Source of the DNA: an uncultured Ruminococcus sp.
GTDB lineage: Bacteria; Bacillota; Clostridia; Oscillospirales; Acutalibacteraceae
Length of the DNA: 32,894 nt
NCBI GenBank assembly: GCA_902786345.1
Contig: CADACB010000010.1
Span: 98,723 to 131,616, forward strand
Direction of reading: 5' to 3'
The translations under genes and the position numbers were made by a program. This document shows, piece after piece, positions 16,984 through 25,500 of this stretch. The notes below the pieces were generated by a model. That model ran no database searches and was not told where the DNA came from. It saw nothing but the letters and a program-made list of their open reading frames with translations. Numbering within the stretch: position 1 is the first letter of the stretch; each line of letters starts with the position of its first letter.

Positions 16984-18423
16984 ATGTCTTACAACAAAAT
17001 AAATCTTACAATGCTTACAGATTTTTATGAGCTTACAATGGCAGGCGGTTACTTTGAAAACGGAATGAAAAACACAATTGCAACCTTCGATATGTTTTAC
17101 CGCAGAAATCCCGACAAGGGCGGCTTTGCAATAATGGCAGGACTTGGACAGACTGTTGAATATCTGAATAACCTGAGCTTTACTGATGAGGATATAGATT
17201 TTCTCAGATCAAAAAGGATATTCAGCGAGGAATTTCTGACATATCTCAGAAACTTCAAATTTACATGTGATGTATGGGCTGTTGAAGAAGGTACTCCTAT
17301 ATTCCCCGGAGAACCTATCGTTACCGTCAGAGGTCCTATCATACAAGCCCAGCTTGTGGAAACAATGGTGCTTCTTACAATCAACCATCAAAGCCTTATT
17401 GCAACAAAGGCAAGCAGAATAGTACGTGCAGCAAACGGCAGAGCTATTATGGAATTCGGTTCACGCCGCGCACACAGCTATGACGGTGCGGTATTTGGCG
17501 CAAGAGCCGCTTATATAGGCGGATGTGTGGGTACAGCCTGCACTATTTCAGACAGAGATTTTGGTATACCGGCACTTGGAACTATGGCGCACAGTTGGAT
17601 TCAGTCTTTCGATACGGAATATGAAGCATTCTGCGCATATGCAAAACGCTATCCAGACAGCTGCACACTGCTTGTAGATACTTATAACGTACTGAAATCA
17701 GGAATTCCAAATGCAATAAGGGCATTTAACGAGATCCTTCTGCCCATGGGTTTCAGACCCAAGGGTATTAGAATAGACAGCGGAGATATTACCTATCTCT
17801 CAAAAAAAGCCAGAAAAATGCTGGATGAAGCCGGCTTCCCCGACTGTAAAATATGTGCATCAAACTCTCTTGACGAATATATAATCTCTGATATGCTCCG
17901 TCAGGGCGCGCCCGTTGACACCTTTGGAGTTGGTGAAAGATTGATCACCGCAAGCTCCGAACCGGTTTTCGGGGGCGTATATAAGCTTGTTTCCATTAAC
18001 AAAGACGGCGAAGAAATACCTAAAATAAAAATAAGCGAAAATGTAGCTAAAATAACTAACCCTTGTTTCAAAGAGCTTTACAGACTTTATGACATTGAAA
18101 GCGGAAAGGCAATAGCCGATGTTATAACACTATTTGATGAAGTTATTGACGATACAAAGCCATATGTTATTTTTGATCCAGAACACACATGGAAAAGAAA
18201 AAGTCTCACAAACTTCAGGGCTGTCAGACTGCGTAAAAAAATATTCAACAAGGGCGTGCTTTGCTATGAGCTTCCTGACATTAACACAATTAAAAACAGA
18301 TGTTCAGCTCAGTTGGATACACTTTGGGACGAGGTAAAGCGTTTTGAAAATCCTCACAGCTATTATGTAGATCTGTCAGATAAACTCTGGAGACTTAAAC
18401 AAGAGCTTCTTCACAAAAGCTGA
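16984..18423 (+). CDS. pncB: Nicotinate phosphoribosyltransferase
   Basis: A 479-residue cytoplasmic enzyme making nicotinate mononucleotide from nicotinate and PRPP, the entry step of the Preiss-Handler pathway. Visible family features are the N-terminal LTDFYELTMAGGYF, FGSRRAHSYDGAVFGARAAYIGG, the phosphorylatable His203 in TMAHSW, and the phosphate-binding GIRIDSGDI. The start at 16984 has AAAGGAG 8 bases upstream; the ATG 18 bases earlier overlaps the previous gene's stop and has no such site. It is the last gene of the operon, followed about 90 bases on by a terminator. Together with the nicotinamidase it recycles nicotinamide to the NAD precursor. Confidence 0.95.
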   Translation: MSYNKINLTMLTDFYELTMAGGYFENGMKNTIATFDMFYRRNPDKGGFAIMAGLGQTVEYLNNLSFTDEDIDFLRSKRIFSEEFLTYLRNFKFTCDVWAVEEGTPIFPGEPIVTVRGPIIQAQLVETMVLLTINHQSLIATKASRIVRAANGRAIMEFGSRRAHSYDGAVFGARAAYIGGCVGTACTISDRDFGIPALGTMAHSWIQSFDTEYEAFCAYAKRYPDSCTLLVDTYNVLKSGIPNAIRAFNEILLPMGFRPKGIRIDSGDITYLSKKARKMLDEAGFPDCKICASNSLDEYIISDMLRQGAPVDTFGVGERLITASSEPVFGGVYKLVSINKDGEEIPKIKISENVAKITNPCFKELYRLYDIESGKAIADVITLFDEVIDDTKPYVIFDPEHTWKRKSLTNFRAVRLRKKIFNKGVLCYELPDINTIKNRCSAQLDTLWDEVKRFENPHSYYVDLSDKLWRLKQELLHKS

Positions 18424-18514
18424 ATGCTTCATAACAGAACTTCAGTCCGATTTAAATTTCATTCATCTATATAACCATCAGGCAGATAACCTGACTGATT
18501 TCAGAAAATTATTA

Positions 18515-18549
18515 CAGCGGTGCAGATAATTGTTCTGCACCGCTGCTTT
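18515..18549 (+). terminator. Terminator of the NAD-salvage operon
   Basis: A perfect 11-bp GC-rich stem (CAGCGGTGCAG at 18515-18525, CTGCACCGCTG at 18535-18545) with a 9-base loop is followed by CTTTT. Confidence 0.85.
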
Positions 18550-18613
18550 TGCAGTTATATTAATAGTATTATTATAGCATATCTGTCAATCAATCCGACA
18601 ACAGCATAAACAC

Positions 18614-18648
18614 AAAAAACAAGCGACAGATTGTTTTCCGCCGCCTGT
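18614..18648 (-). terminator. Terminator of glgB
   Basis: A 7-bp stem with one G-U pair (plus-strand arms ACAAGCG at 18619-18625 and CGCCTGT at 18642-18648) is followed in the minus direction by six T residues. It lies about 45 bases after the glgB stop. Confidence 0.65.
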
Positions 18649-18691
18649 TTTTCATTTTAACTTTTACCCCAACTATTGACAAACAGCCATA

Positions 18692-20611
18692 TTATTTTTT
18701 TGCTGATGATTCAGAAGCATTCTTTGACGCCGTCTTCTTTGGCTTAGGTTTTGGGTCTTCCTTTACCTCAAAAATACAAGCGCCAAACGGCGGCAATGTA
18801 AACGTAACAGAATGATACCACTGGTTGTGACATATTGGCTCAGACTTTATTTTTCCGGGATTAACCACACCGGTACCGCCGAATCTTTCGTCATCACTAT
18901 TAAGCACTTCTGTAAGAGTACATGGATAGTTTACACCCATACGGAAGTTTTCTCTCTTTACAGGAGACATATTAAGAACTACCGCATATTTCTGACCGTC
19001 TGTTATACGATAATATGCATACATATTTTCATTTGCATTATCAGCGTCTATCCAAAGGAAACCGTCATCCTCATAATCCTTTTCATAAAAAGCAGGATTT
19101 TTGGTTACAAGTCCATTAAGCTCTTTGAAGAACTCGTGGAATTTTCTGTGCATATCATATTCATCAAGAAGGAACCAGTCCATCTCCTTGGTTTCGTCCC
19201 ATTCTCTGAACATTCCCAGCTCATTACCCATAAAGTTGAGCTTCTTTCCGGGATGAGTCATCATATAAGAGTAAAGTGTGCGAACCTGTGCAAATTTATT
19301 CTGATAATCACCGCCCCACATCTTCTGTACTATTGTTGCTTTTCCGTGTACTACCTCATCGTGTGAGAGCGGAAGTATGAATCTTTCATAATAGAAATAA
19401 GCCATTGACCAGTTTATTTTATTATGGCTGCCTTTTCTCCAAAGCGGATCAACCTTCATATATTCAAGAGTGTCGTTCATCCAACCCATATCCCATTTAT
19501 AGTCGAAGCCTAAACCGCCGTCTTCAACAGGCTTTGTTACACCAGGGTAATCTGACGAATCTTCTGCAATAAGCATTATATTTTTAAACTCTTTATTGAG
19601 TCTGTAATTCATCCTTTTGAAGAAATCAACAGAACGATCATTAACGCCCCTGTTCTTGTCACCCATCCAATAAATACCATTGTTGATAGCATCCATACGA
19701 ATTCCGTCAAAATGGTAAGCGTCAAGCCAGAATGCTGCGCAAGACATAAGATAGCTCTGAACTTCACCCTTTGAAAGATTAAAATTATATGAACCCCACT
19801 GACTTTGATTTACATCAGAAGGCGGATATTCATAAAGCGGCGTTCCATCGAAATTTCCCAGAGAGTAATTATCCTTTACAAAATGAACAAAGGCAAAGTC
19901 AATAATAACACCTATTCCGTTTTCGTGGCAGACATCAACAAATTTCATCAGCTGCTCGGGTGTTCCATATCTTGAAGTAGCGCTGTAATACTGAGAAACC
20001 TGATAGCCCCACGAACCGTCAAAAGGATATTCTGCAAGCGGCATAACCTCAATATGAGTAAAATTATTTTCCTTTACATATTTAACAAGATCATAGGCAA
20101 CCTCATCATATCTGAACCACTGAGCACCGCCGTCGGCCTCTGATTTTCCCTGAGGCTTTCTCCATGAACCCATATGCATTTCATAAATACTCATAGGCTT
20201 ATCATAACATTTACTTCTGTTTTTCATCCATTTTTCATCATGAAAAACTCCCGACTTAGAGATTCTTGTTATAACAGAAGCCGTATCGGGTCTTAGCTGG
20301 CTGTGAAAAGCATAAGGATCCGCTTTGTCAACAACATTTCCACCCTGCTGATAAACACGGAATTTATAAAGCTGACCAACTCTTGCCTCAGGAACACACA
20401 GCTCATATACTCCCGAGTTGATCTTGTTCATCTTATGATTACAGCCATTCCAACCATTGAAATCTCCGATAACCTCAATCTGATATGCAGAGGGTGCATA
20501 TACCCTGAAAATTATTCCGCTCTCATCCTCAGACACCGGATGTGCACCGAAATATTTGTATGAATTAACCGATTCACCGCGATAATATTCATCCATTGAA
20601 AAAGCCGCCAT
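18692..20611 (-). CDS. glgB: 1,4-alpha-glucan branching enzyme (GH13)
   Basis: A 639-residue cytoplasmic enzyme that makes alpha-1,6 branches in glycogen. An N-terminal CBM48-like domain (about 20-110, with IEVIGDFNGWNG) precedes the GH13 barrel. The barrel holds nucleophile Asp307 (FDGIRMDAIN), acid/base Glu350 (LIAEDSSD), transition-state Asp418 (LPLSHDEVVHGK), and a C-terminal all-beta domain. AGGAGA lies 7 bases before the ATG. After the normal family end (GACIFEV) comes a charged tail of about 22 residues (PKPKPKKTASKNASE...), rich in Lys, Pro, Ala and Ser, which is not part of the catalytic fold. No other glg gene is adjacent, and it has its own promoter and terminator. Confidence 0.95.
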   Translation of the reverse strand: MAAFSMDEYYRGESVNSYKYFGAHPVSEDESGIIFRVYAPSAYQIEVIGDFNGWNGCNHKMNKINSGVYELCVPEARVGQLYKFRVYQQGGNVVDKADPYAFHSQLRPDTASVITRISKSGVFHDEKWMKNRSKCYDKPMSIYEMHMGSWRKPQGKSEADGGAQWFRYDEVAYDLVKYVKENNFTHIEVMPLAEYPFDGSWGYQVSQYYSATSRYGTPEQLMKFVDVCHENGIGVIIDFAFVHFVKDNYSLGNFDGTPLYEYPPSDVNQSQWGSYNFNLSKGEVQSYLMSCAAFWLDAYHFDGIRMDAINNGIYWMGDKNRGVNDRSVDFFKRMNYRLNKEFKNIMLIAEDSSDYPGVTKPVEDGGLGFDYKWDMGWMNDTLEYMKVDPLWRKGSHNKINWSMAYFYYERFILPLSHDEVVHGKATIVQKMWGGDYQNKFAQVRTLYSYMMTHPGKKLNFMGNELGMFREWDETKEMDWFLLDEYDMHRKFHEFFKELNGLVTKNPAFYEKDYEDDGFLWIDADNANENMYAYYRITDGQKYAVVLNMSPVKRENFRMGVNYPCTLTEVLNSDDERFGGTGVVNPGKIKSEPICHNQWYHSVTFTLPPFGACIFEVKEDPKPKPKKTASKNASESSAKK

Positions 20612-20643
20612 TTTCTCATCTCCTAAAAAATGTTTCTTTCTAA

Positions 20644-20671
20644 ATTATATTTTAAAATATAATTATATCAA
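20644..20671 (-). promoter_or_regulatory. Promoter of glgB
   Basis: On the minus strand TTGATA (20671-20666), 16 bases, TATAAT (20649-20644), about 33 bases before the start codon. The A/T-rich context makes other placements possible. Confidence 0.6.
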
Positions 20672-20720
20672 AGTCATTAGACATATATATCCTTTTGTCC
20701 AATAAAACAGACTTGTTTAA

Positions 20721-21047
20721 TCAGTTCTTTTTCAGCTTTTTATATATGGAAAGCGCAAGAAACACATTCCCCTTAGCCTTTATCTTTCCTGTTGTAAATG
20801 CCTTAAATGGTTCTGTTCTTTTACATACAATGTCCTCAAATGTTTCATCAGACATTGTAACGAAAATATTTGCGCTGTCGTGTTTTACAGGTTCAATTAT
20901 TTTTTTTCCACCGATATAAGCCCCATATACATAACCCGAATTTTTTCCGGTAATACAGAATATTGCTGAAAAATCAGAGTTGACCTTTGTAAAATCCATT
21001 GCCATAAACTTTCTTTTTATCAATGTATAGCTTTCCTTAAATTCCAT
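20721..21047 (-). CDS. SCP2-like sterol-carrier domain protein
   Basis: A 108-residue cytoplasmic protein resembling a minimal SCP2 domain: alternating strands in SDFSAIFCITGKNSGYVYGAYIGG, then SANIFVTMSDETFEDIVCKRTEPFKAFTTGKIKAKGN, and a short C-terminal helix. In this family the fold makes a pocket for lipids or other hydrophobic ligands. In Firmicutes the stand-alone forms have no settled function. The start at 21047 (MEFKES) is chosen because AAGGA lies 8 bases before it; the ATG three codons earlier sits on the ribosome site. It is monocistronic as far as the sequence shows, between glgB and the tRNA operon. Confidence 0.82.
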   Translation of the reverse strand: MEFKESYTLIKRKFMAMDFTKVNSDFSAIFCITGKNSGYVYGAYIGGKKIIEPVKHDSANIFVTMSDETFEDIVCKRTEPFKAFTTGKIKAKGNVFLALSIYKKLKKN

Positions 21048-21079
21048 TCTTTTCATCCTTAATAAAAAATATTTTCTTA

Positions 21080-21088
21080 ATTATAACA
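21080..21088 (-). promoter_or_regulatory. Extended -10 promoter of the SCP2-like gene
   Basis: TGT-TATAAT on the minus strand (21088-21080), about 33 bases before the ATG. No good -35 box is seen at normal spacing. Confidence 0.4.
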
Positions 21089-21248
21089 TAAACATCGTCA
21101 ACTTATTTTCTTTTAATGAATAATAGACTAAATTATTTGACATTTTATACATTTTATTGCAAACAATTTATAATTTCACATACATTTTACACTTAAAATC
21201 AAAAGAAAAACAAACGTAAAATTAATTAAAAAAAATTTCAAAAAAATC

Positions 21249-21277
21249 TTGACAAAACCCGATGTGTCTGATATAAT
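21249..21277 (+). promoter_or_regulatory. Consensus promoter of the tRNA operon
   Basis: A perfect TTGACA (21249-21254), a 17-base spacer and a perfect TATAAT (21272-21277) lie 35 bases before the tRNA-Leu gene. Confidence 0.88.
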
Positions 21278-21311
21278 AATCAAGCAGTCGGAAATCCGGT
21301 GTCCGTGATAT

Positions 21312-21398
21312 GCGGGTATGGCGGAATTGGCAGACGCGCCAGCTTCAGGTGCTGGTCTTCGCAAGGAGGTGCAGGTTCAAGTCCTGTTACCCGCACCA
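21312..21398 (+). tRNA. tRNA-Leu (anticodon CAG)
   Basis: An 87-base cloverleaf with encoded CCA. The acceptor stem is GCGGGTA/TACCCGC and the anticodon arm CCAGC-TTCAGGT-GCTGG (anticodon CAG, reads CUG). It has a class II long variable arm and the T-loop GGTTCAAGTCC. Confidence 0.95.
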
Positions 21399-21424
21399 AT
21401 TTTTTCCGATCAACAGGCTTATAT

Positions 21425-21497
21425 GGGAGCATAGCTCAGCTGGGAGAGCATCTGCCTTACAAGCAGAGGGTCATAGGTTCGAGCCCTATTGTTCCCA
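21425..21497 (+). tRNA. tRNA-Val (anticodon TAC)
   Basis: A 73-base cloverleaf without encoded CCA. The acceptor stem is GGGAGCA/TGTTCCC with one G-U pair and discriminator A. The D arm is AGCTCAGCTGGGAGAGC, the anticodon loop CTTACAA (anticodon TAC, reads GUA and related codons), and the T-loop GGTTCGAGCCC. It lies 26 bases after tRNA-Leu in the same transcript. Confidence 0.95.
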
Positions 21498-21501
21498 CTT
21501 C

Positions 21502-21540
21502 AACAGCATTGATTCTTAATCTGAATCAATGCTGTTTTTC
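21502..21540 (+). terminator. Terminator of the tRNA operon
   Basis: A perfect 14-bp stem (AACAGCATTGATTC at 21502-21515, complement at 21523-21536) with a 7-base loop is followed by a T run. Confidence 0.9.
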
Positions 21541-21589
21541 TTTCCCCCTTTTTCTATATCTGTTGGCTCGATGTAAATAGTCTGATAAA

Positions 21590-21830
21590 AGTTCGGCGGT
21601 AAGCCGCCTGTGAGTGACCGCACCGGACAATAGATTAACAATTATAATTCCATTCACGCTGTTATTTGACATTTGGAATTACTGACGTTTTTCACAATAA
21701 ACAAAGTTTCGCTCAAGCCTTTACAAAGGCTTGCGGGGTCAAAAGGCAGAACCCTTGGCGCACTTCGCAGAGTGCAAAATCCCATTTCCACACACTCCTT
21801 ACGTCGTGCTCTCGGAAAGTTAAAACAAAA
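21590..21830. other. Intergenic block of consecutive hairpins, no gene
   Basis: Several GC-rich inverted repeats follow each other: GGCGG-taag-CCGCC near 21595-21610, AAGCCTTT-aca-AAAGGCTT near 21715-21735, and GCACT-tcgcag-AGTGC near 21758-21775. The last two sit in a stretch of the type often repeated between genes in Ruminococcus-like genomes (from memory, not searched). A plus-strand reading frame starting at 21666 runs through the block into the minus-strand mntP gene and is taken as chance. Candidates are a dispersed intergenic repeat or a structured RNA. Confidence 0.5.
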
Positions 21831-21876
21831 AATGCAGCCGCTGCATACCTTTTTTTGCAGCGGCTGTGTTTTTTTT
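21828..21876. terminator. Strong bidirectional terminator next to mntP
   Basis: A 10-bp GC-rich stem (CAGCCGCTGC at 21835-21844, GCAGCGGCTG at 21857-21866) has an A-rich flank on the left and a long T run on the right, so it can end transcription in both directions. It closes the mntP side at 21909 and any plus-strand transcript through the hairpin block. Confidence 0.85.
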
Positions 21877-21908
21877 ATTTCAATTCACAGTTCGTAATTA
21901 ACTTTATC

Positions 21909-22469
21909 TCAGCCTGTAAGCAATGTCTTGATACCGATAAGTATAAGAACAGCACCGCCTGCCATTTCTGCATAACGCGGCTTAAAGCTCCTGAATGTAC
22001 TGCCAAAGCTATAGCCCATATATGACAGGATAAACGTGATTGCTCCTATTATAAAAACAGTATAAAACATATATACCGGCTTTGTTGCCCCTACAGACAC
22101 CGGAAGTATTATTCCCGAAGCCAGCGCATCTATACTTGTTGCAAACGACAACAGTATAAGCTCTTTTTTATTGTTGTAATTTATTGCCACAGTTTTATCC
22201 TTATGTGAATCGGTGATCATCTTTATACCGAGTAATACAAGTATGATAAAAGCTATAATATGGTCGATTCCGGAAATAAAACTGCTGCCCACCTTGCCTA
22301 TGCTCCATCCCAATACAGGCATTATCATCTGAAACAATCCAAACGCCGAAGCAGTTACAAATGCCTCATATGCTCTGTTACCATTGTTTTTCATTCCTCT
22401 TGAAAACGACGCAGCCATTGCGTCTGCCGCAAGCGCAGTTCCGATAGCGGCAGCAGATATTATATCCAA
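21909..22469 (-). CDS. mntP: MntP-type manganese efflux pump
   Basis: A membrane protein of 186 residues if it begins at TTG 22469. It has about six hydrophobic segments and two pseudo-repeated motifs with conserved Asp, ALAADAMAASFSRG near the N-terminus and SFATSIDALASGI in the middle. This pattern is diagnostic of the MntP/YtaF (DUF204) family. E. coli MntP exports Mn2+ and has about the same length. The TTG start is inferred: GGGAGG lies 10 bases before it, membrane segment 1 starts there, and an ATG 54 bases upstream (22523) has no ribosome site and would add a non-membranous tail. It lies 80 bases after addA, possibly co-transcribed. Some relatives are annotated as sporulation protein YtaF. 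Confidence 0.85.
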   Translation of the reverse strand: MDIISAAAIGTALAADAMAASFSRGMKNNGNRAYEAFVTASAFGLFQMIMPVLGWSIGKVGSSFISGIDHIIAFIILVLLGIKMITDSHKDKTVAINYNNKKELILLSFATSIDALASGIILPVSVGATKPVYMFYTVFIIGAITFILSYMGYSFGSTFRSFKPRYAEMAGGAVLILIGIKTLLTG

Positions 22470-22548
22470 TTCATTAAAACCTCCCGCAGCAGAGAATATA
22501 TGTAACGCTCTGTTTCTATACATTATTAATATTCACAGAAGGCTTTAT

Positions 22549-25500
22549 TTATAACTGAATTTCTATTTCCTCTCCCCTATAGACCGAATAGATAACACAT
22601 TTTTTTACCGGCAGTTCAAAAAGCTGTTCTGCCGCCTTTTTATATAAAACAAGCTGCTTTGAGTAACGCTCTGAAAGTGTTTCAATATTCTTTACCTTAT
22701 CCGTTTTATAGTCAACAACAATCATACCGTCATCCTCAATTATAAGACAGTCCATTGCTCCCTGTAGTATCACATTCTCATCACAGGTAAAAGCCCGGTC
22801 AACATCAGAAGCTTTTATATTTACTGTAAAACGATATTCCCTATATATTTTTTCAGCCCTGCAAAGATGACTGTATATACTGCTCTGTGTAAATTTCTTT
22901 ATATCCTCAGTCTTTATTACATCCGACTGCTCTTGGCTTATAAATCCCTCTGACCTAACCCGTTCAATCTCTTTTTCAGGCGAAGCAATAAGTCTGTCAA
23001 AATCAGCATATTGAAGAAAGGTATGCATTGCTGTTCCCTTTTCTGCGCCTGTCATACTATTCTCCTGCATAAATGCAGGCCTTGCCTCAGCAATGTGGTA
23101 TAGCTGCATATCACTGTGAACAAGTGTTGACGCCGACACCTTTGAAGGAACGAGCGTTCTTTCACTGTATTGATAATTCTGTGAAAAACGTTTTTTCAGA
23201 AAATCAAGTATTTCTTCATCAGGCTTATATACGTGTGAGGGTTCTTCAGCAGTTTTTTCTTCGTTCTCAAAAGACCTGACCTTATAATAACTCCATCTTG
23301 ATTTTGTAGGGATTATTTCAAGCTGATCTGCATTTGCGTCATCCCTGAGCGCTTTCATATCGGGGTGTACCAAAGCGCACATCAAAAGCCAGTCTGCAAG
23401 CGAGCTTCCTGATTGTGCAGTATATGGTGATATTCTGCCGTCAACAATGTTTATCATTGAGGCAAGCTTGTTAAGCTTTTTTTCAAAGCCATCCGAACTC
23501 CTTGAATTTATGCTTATAACTGCAAGAAGCTTTTCCTTTGCCCTTGTCATCGCAACATATAGAACACGCATAGCTTCGCTCTGTTCTTCCTTATCCTTAC
23601 AGTATTTTATTATATTTCTCTGCAAGGTATTGAATTTCAGCATATTATCTCTGTCAATGGTTTTAAAACCAAGACCAAGATCATTGTGACAGAGTATCTC
23701 GTCAGATATATTGCTTCCTTTAGAAAAAAGTCCTGCAAGAATGCATACAGGAAACTCCAGCCCCTTTGAATGATGTATGCTCATTATTTTTACAGAATCG
23801 GCAGGCGCTGAATCTCCTGCGCTTATTTCTGTTCCGTTCTCTTCAAGATATGAAATATGACGCATAAGATCTGTGAGCTTTCTTTTGCCGGAGCTTTCAT
23901 AATCCATTATAAAGCTCATAAATTTTTTAAGATTTCTCAGGCGTATGTTTCCGTTATCCATTGCGCTTATTACAGAAGCAAATGCAGTTTTTTCTATAAA
24001 ATACTCAAACAGCTCACTCGATTTAAGTATAACTGAAAGCCTGCGAAGCTCTGATAAAGCAGCTATAAAGTTTTTGCATTTACCATAAAGATTCAGATTT
24101 TGTTCAGATTTATTTTTTGTGCAGAGAACAAGTCTGTTATAAATTGATCTGCCTTTATAATTTGCCTTAAGCTCCGAAAGCTCGTCCGCTGTAAATCCGA
24201 AAACAGGACACAGCAGTACTGAAAGCATTGGAATGTCTTGCATAGGATTATCCGTTATTTTCAAAAGTGAGATTGCCACATTTACTTCATAGCAGTTAAA
24301 AAGACTATAGGGCTTATCTATGTATGCAGGAACTCCGAATTTATTCAGCACATCAACATATGTCTGTCCGTTTGATGAAAGGTATCTCATAAGCACAGCA
24401 AAGTCACCATAGCTGACAGGCCGCTGTACACCCGAGTCTGTTATCGTCTGTTTTTCCGATACCATTCTTTTTATCCGGCGCGCTATATATGCGGCTTCTG
24501 TTTCATACACTCCTGCATCCTGAGCTTCGTCATCATCGCTTTCAGTATTTCTCAGGGAAGATAAATCCAGAAGATGTACTTCTGTTTCAGGGTCAGCAGC
24601 TTGCGGATATTCTGCTCCGGCAGTGAGCTTTTCTTCGTCATTATAGTCTATCTCTCCGACCTGCTCAGACATTATACACCGGAATACAAAATTTATACTG
24701 TCGATTATACCCTCTCTGCTCCGAAAATTTTTATCCAGTATTATTTTTGCAGGAAAACAGGGATTGCTTCTGTCATACAGAACAGACGATTTTCTGCGTT
24801 TCTTAAAGATCTCAGGCATAGCCTCACGAAATCTGTAGATACTCTGCTTTACATCTCCGACTACAAAAAGATTCTGTTCATTCCTTGATATAAACCGGAA
24901 TATACACTCCTGTGTTTCGTTTGTATCCTGATATTCATCCACCATTATACATTCATATTGTTCAGATATACTTTTTGCAAAATCGGTTTTTTTCATACCC
25001 GATTCATTTTTTTCAACCAAAAGCTTTATCATAAGGTGCTCAAGGTCTGAAAAATCAAGTATGCCTCTCTCTTTCTTTGCCTCAAAAAATTGACTGTCAA
25101 ATTCCTTAAGAATATCACACATACATATAACAGCAGGATAAACGGTCTTTACATCTCTTATATATTCATATTCCTTTATGGCAAACAAAGGAATAAGCTC
25201 TTTTAAAATTGTTTCTTCAATATTATCAAAGCATCCCTTTACAATATTACATTCCTCTTCCGCAGCAAAATTTTTCTTGCCTGAAGGCTTTCGATAAGGA
25301 TGTTTCTTAAAGGATGACACACATTCTGATATTTTATCCCAATCCTTTTCAAGCGCAGCCGCTTCAAGACCGGAACTGAAGTTCTTAAGATAAGTCAGCT
25401 TATTCATTCCGCAGGTTGACGTTCCGGTGCAGAATGCTTCATTATTTTCAATAACGCCGGCGGCTTCATCAAGTCTGCCGCGAATGAAAGCAAGCGCTGA

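Noticed and set aside
18812-19366. 184-residue plus-strand frame opposite glgB
   Set aside because: It is antisense to a strongly identified gene, lacks a ribosome site and shows no domain.
21299-21580. Plus-strand frames over the tRNA genes
   Set aside because: They consist of tRNA sequence and a terminator; the RNA genes explain the region.
21666-22025. 119-residue plus-strand frame through the hairpin block into mntP
   Set aside because: It crosses a strong terminator and ends inside a well-supported opposite gene; composition follows the hairpins.
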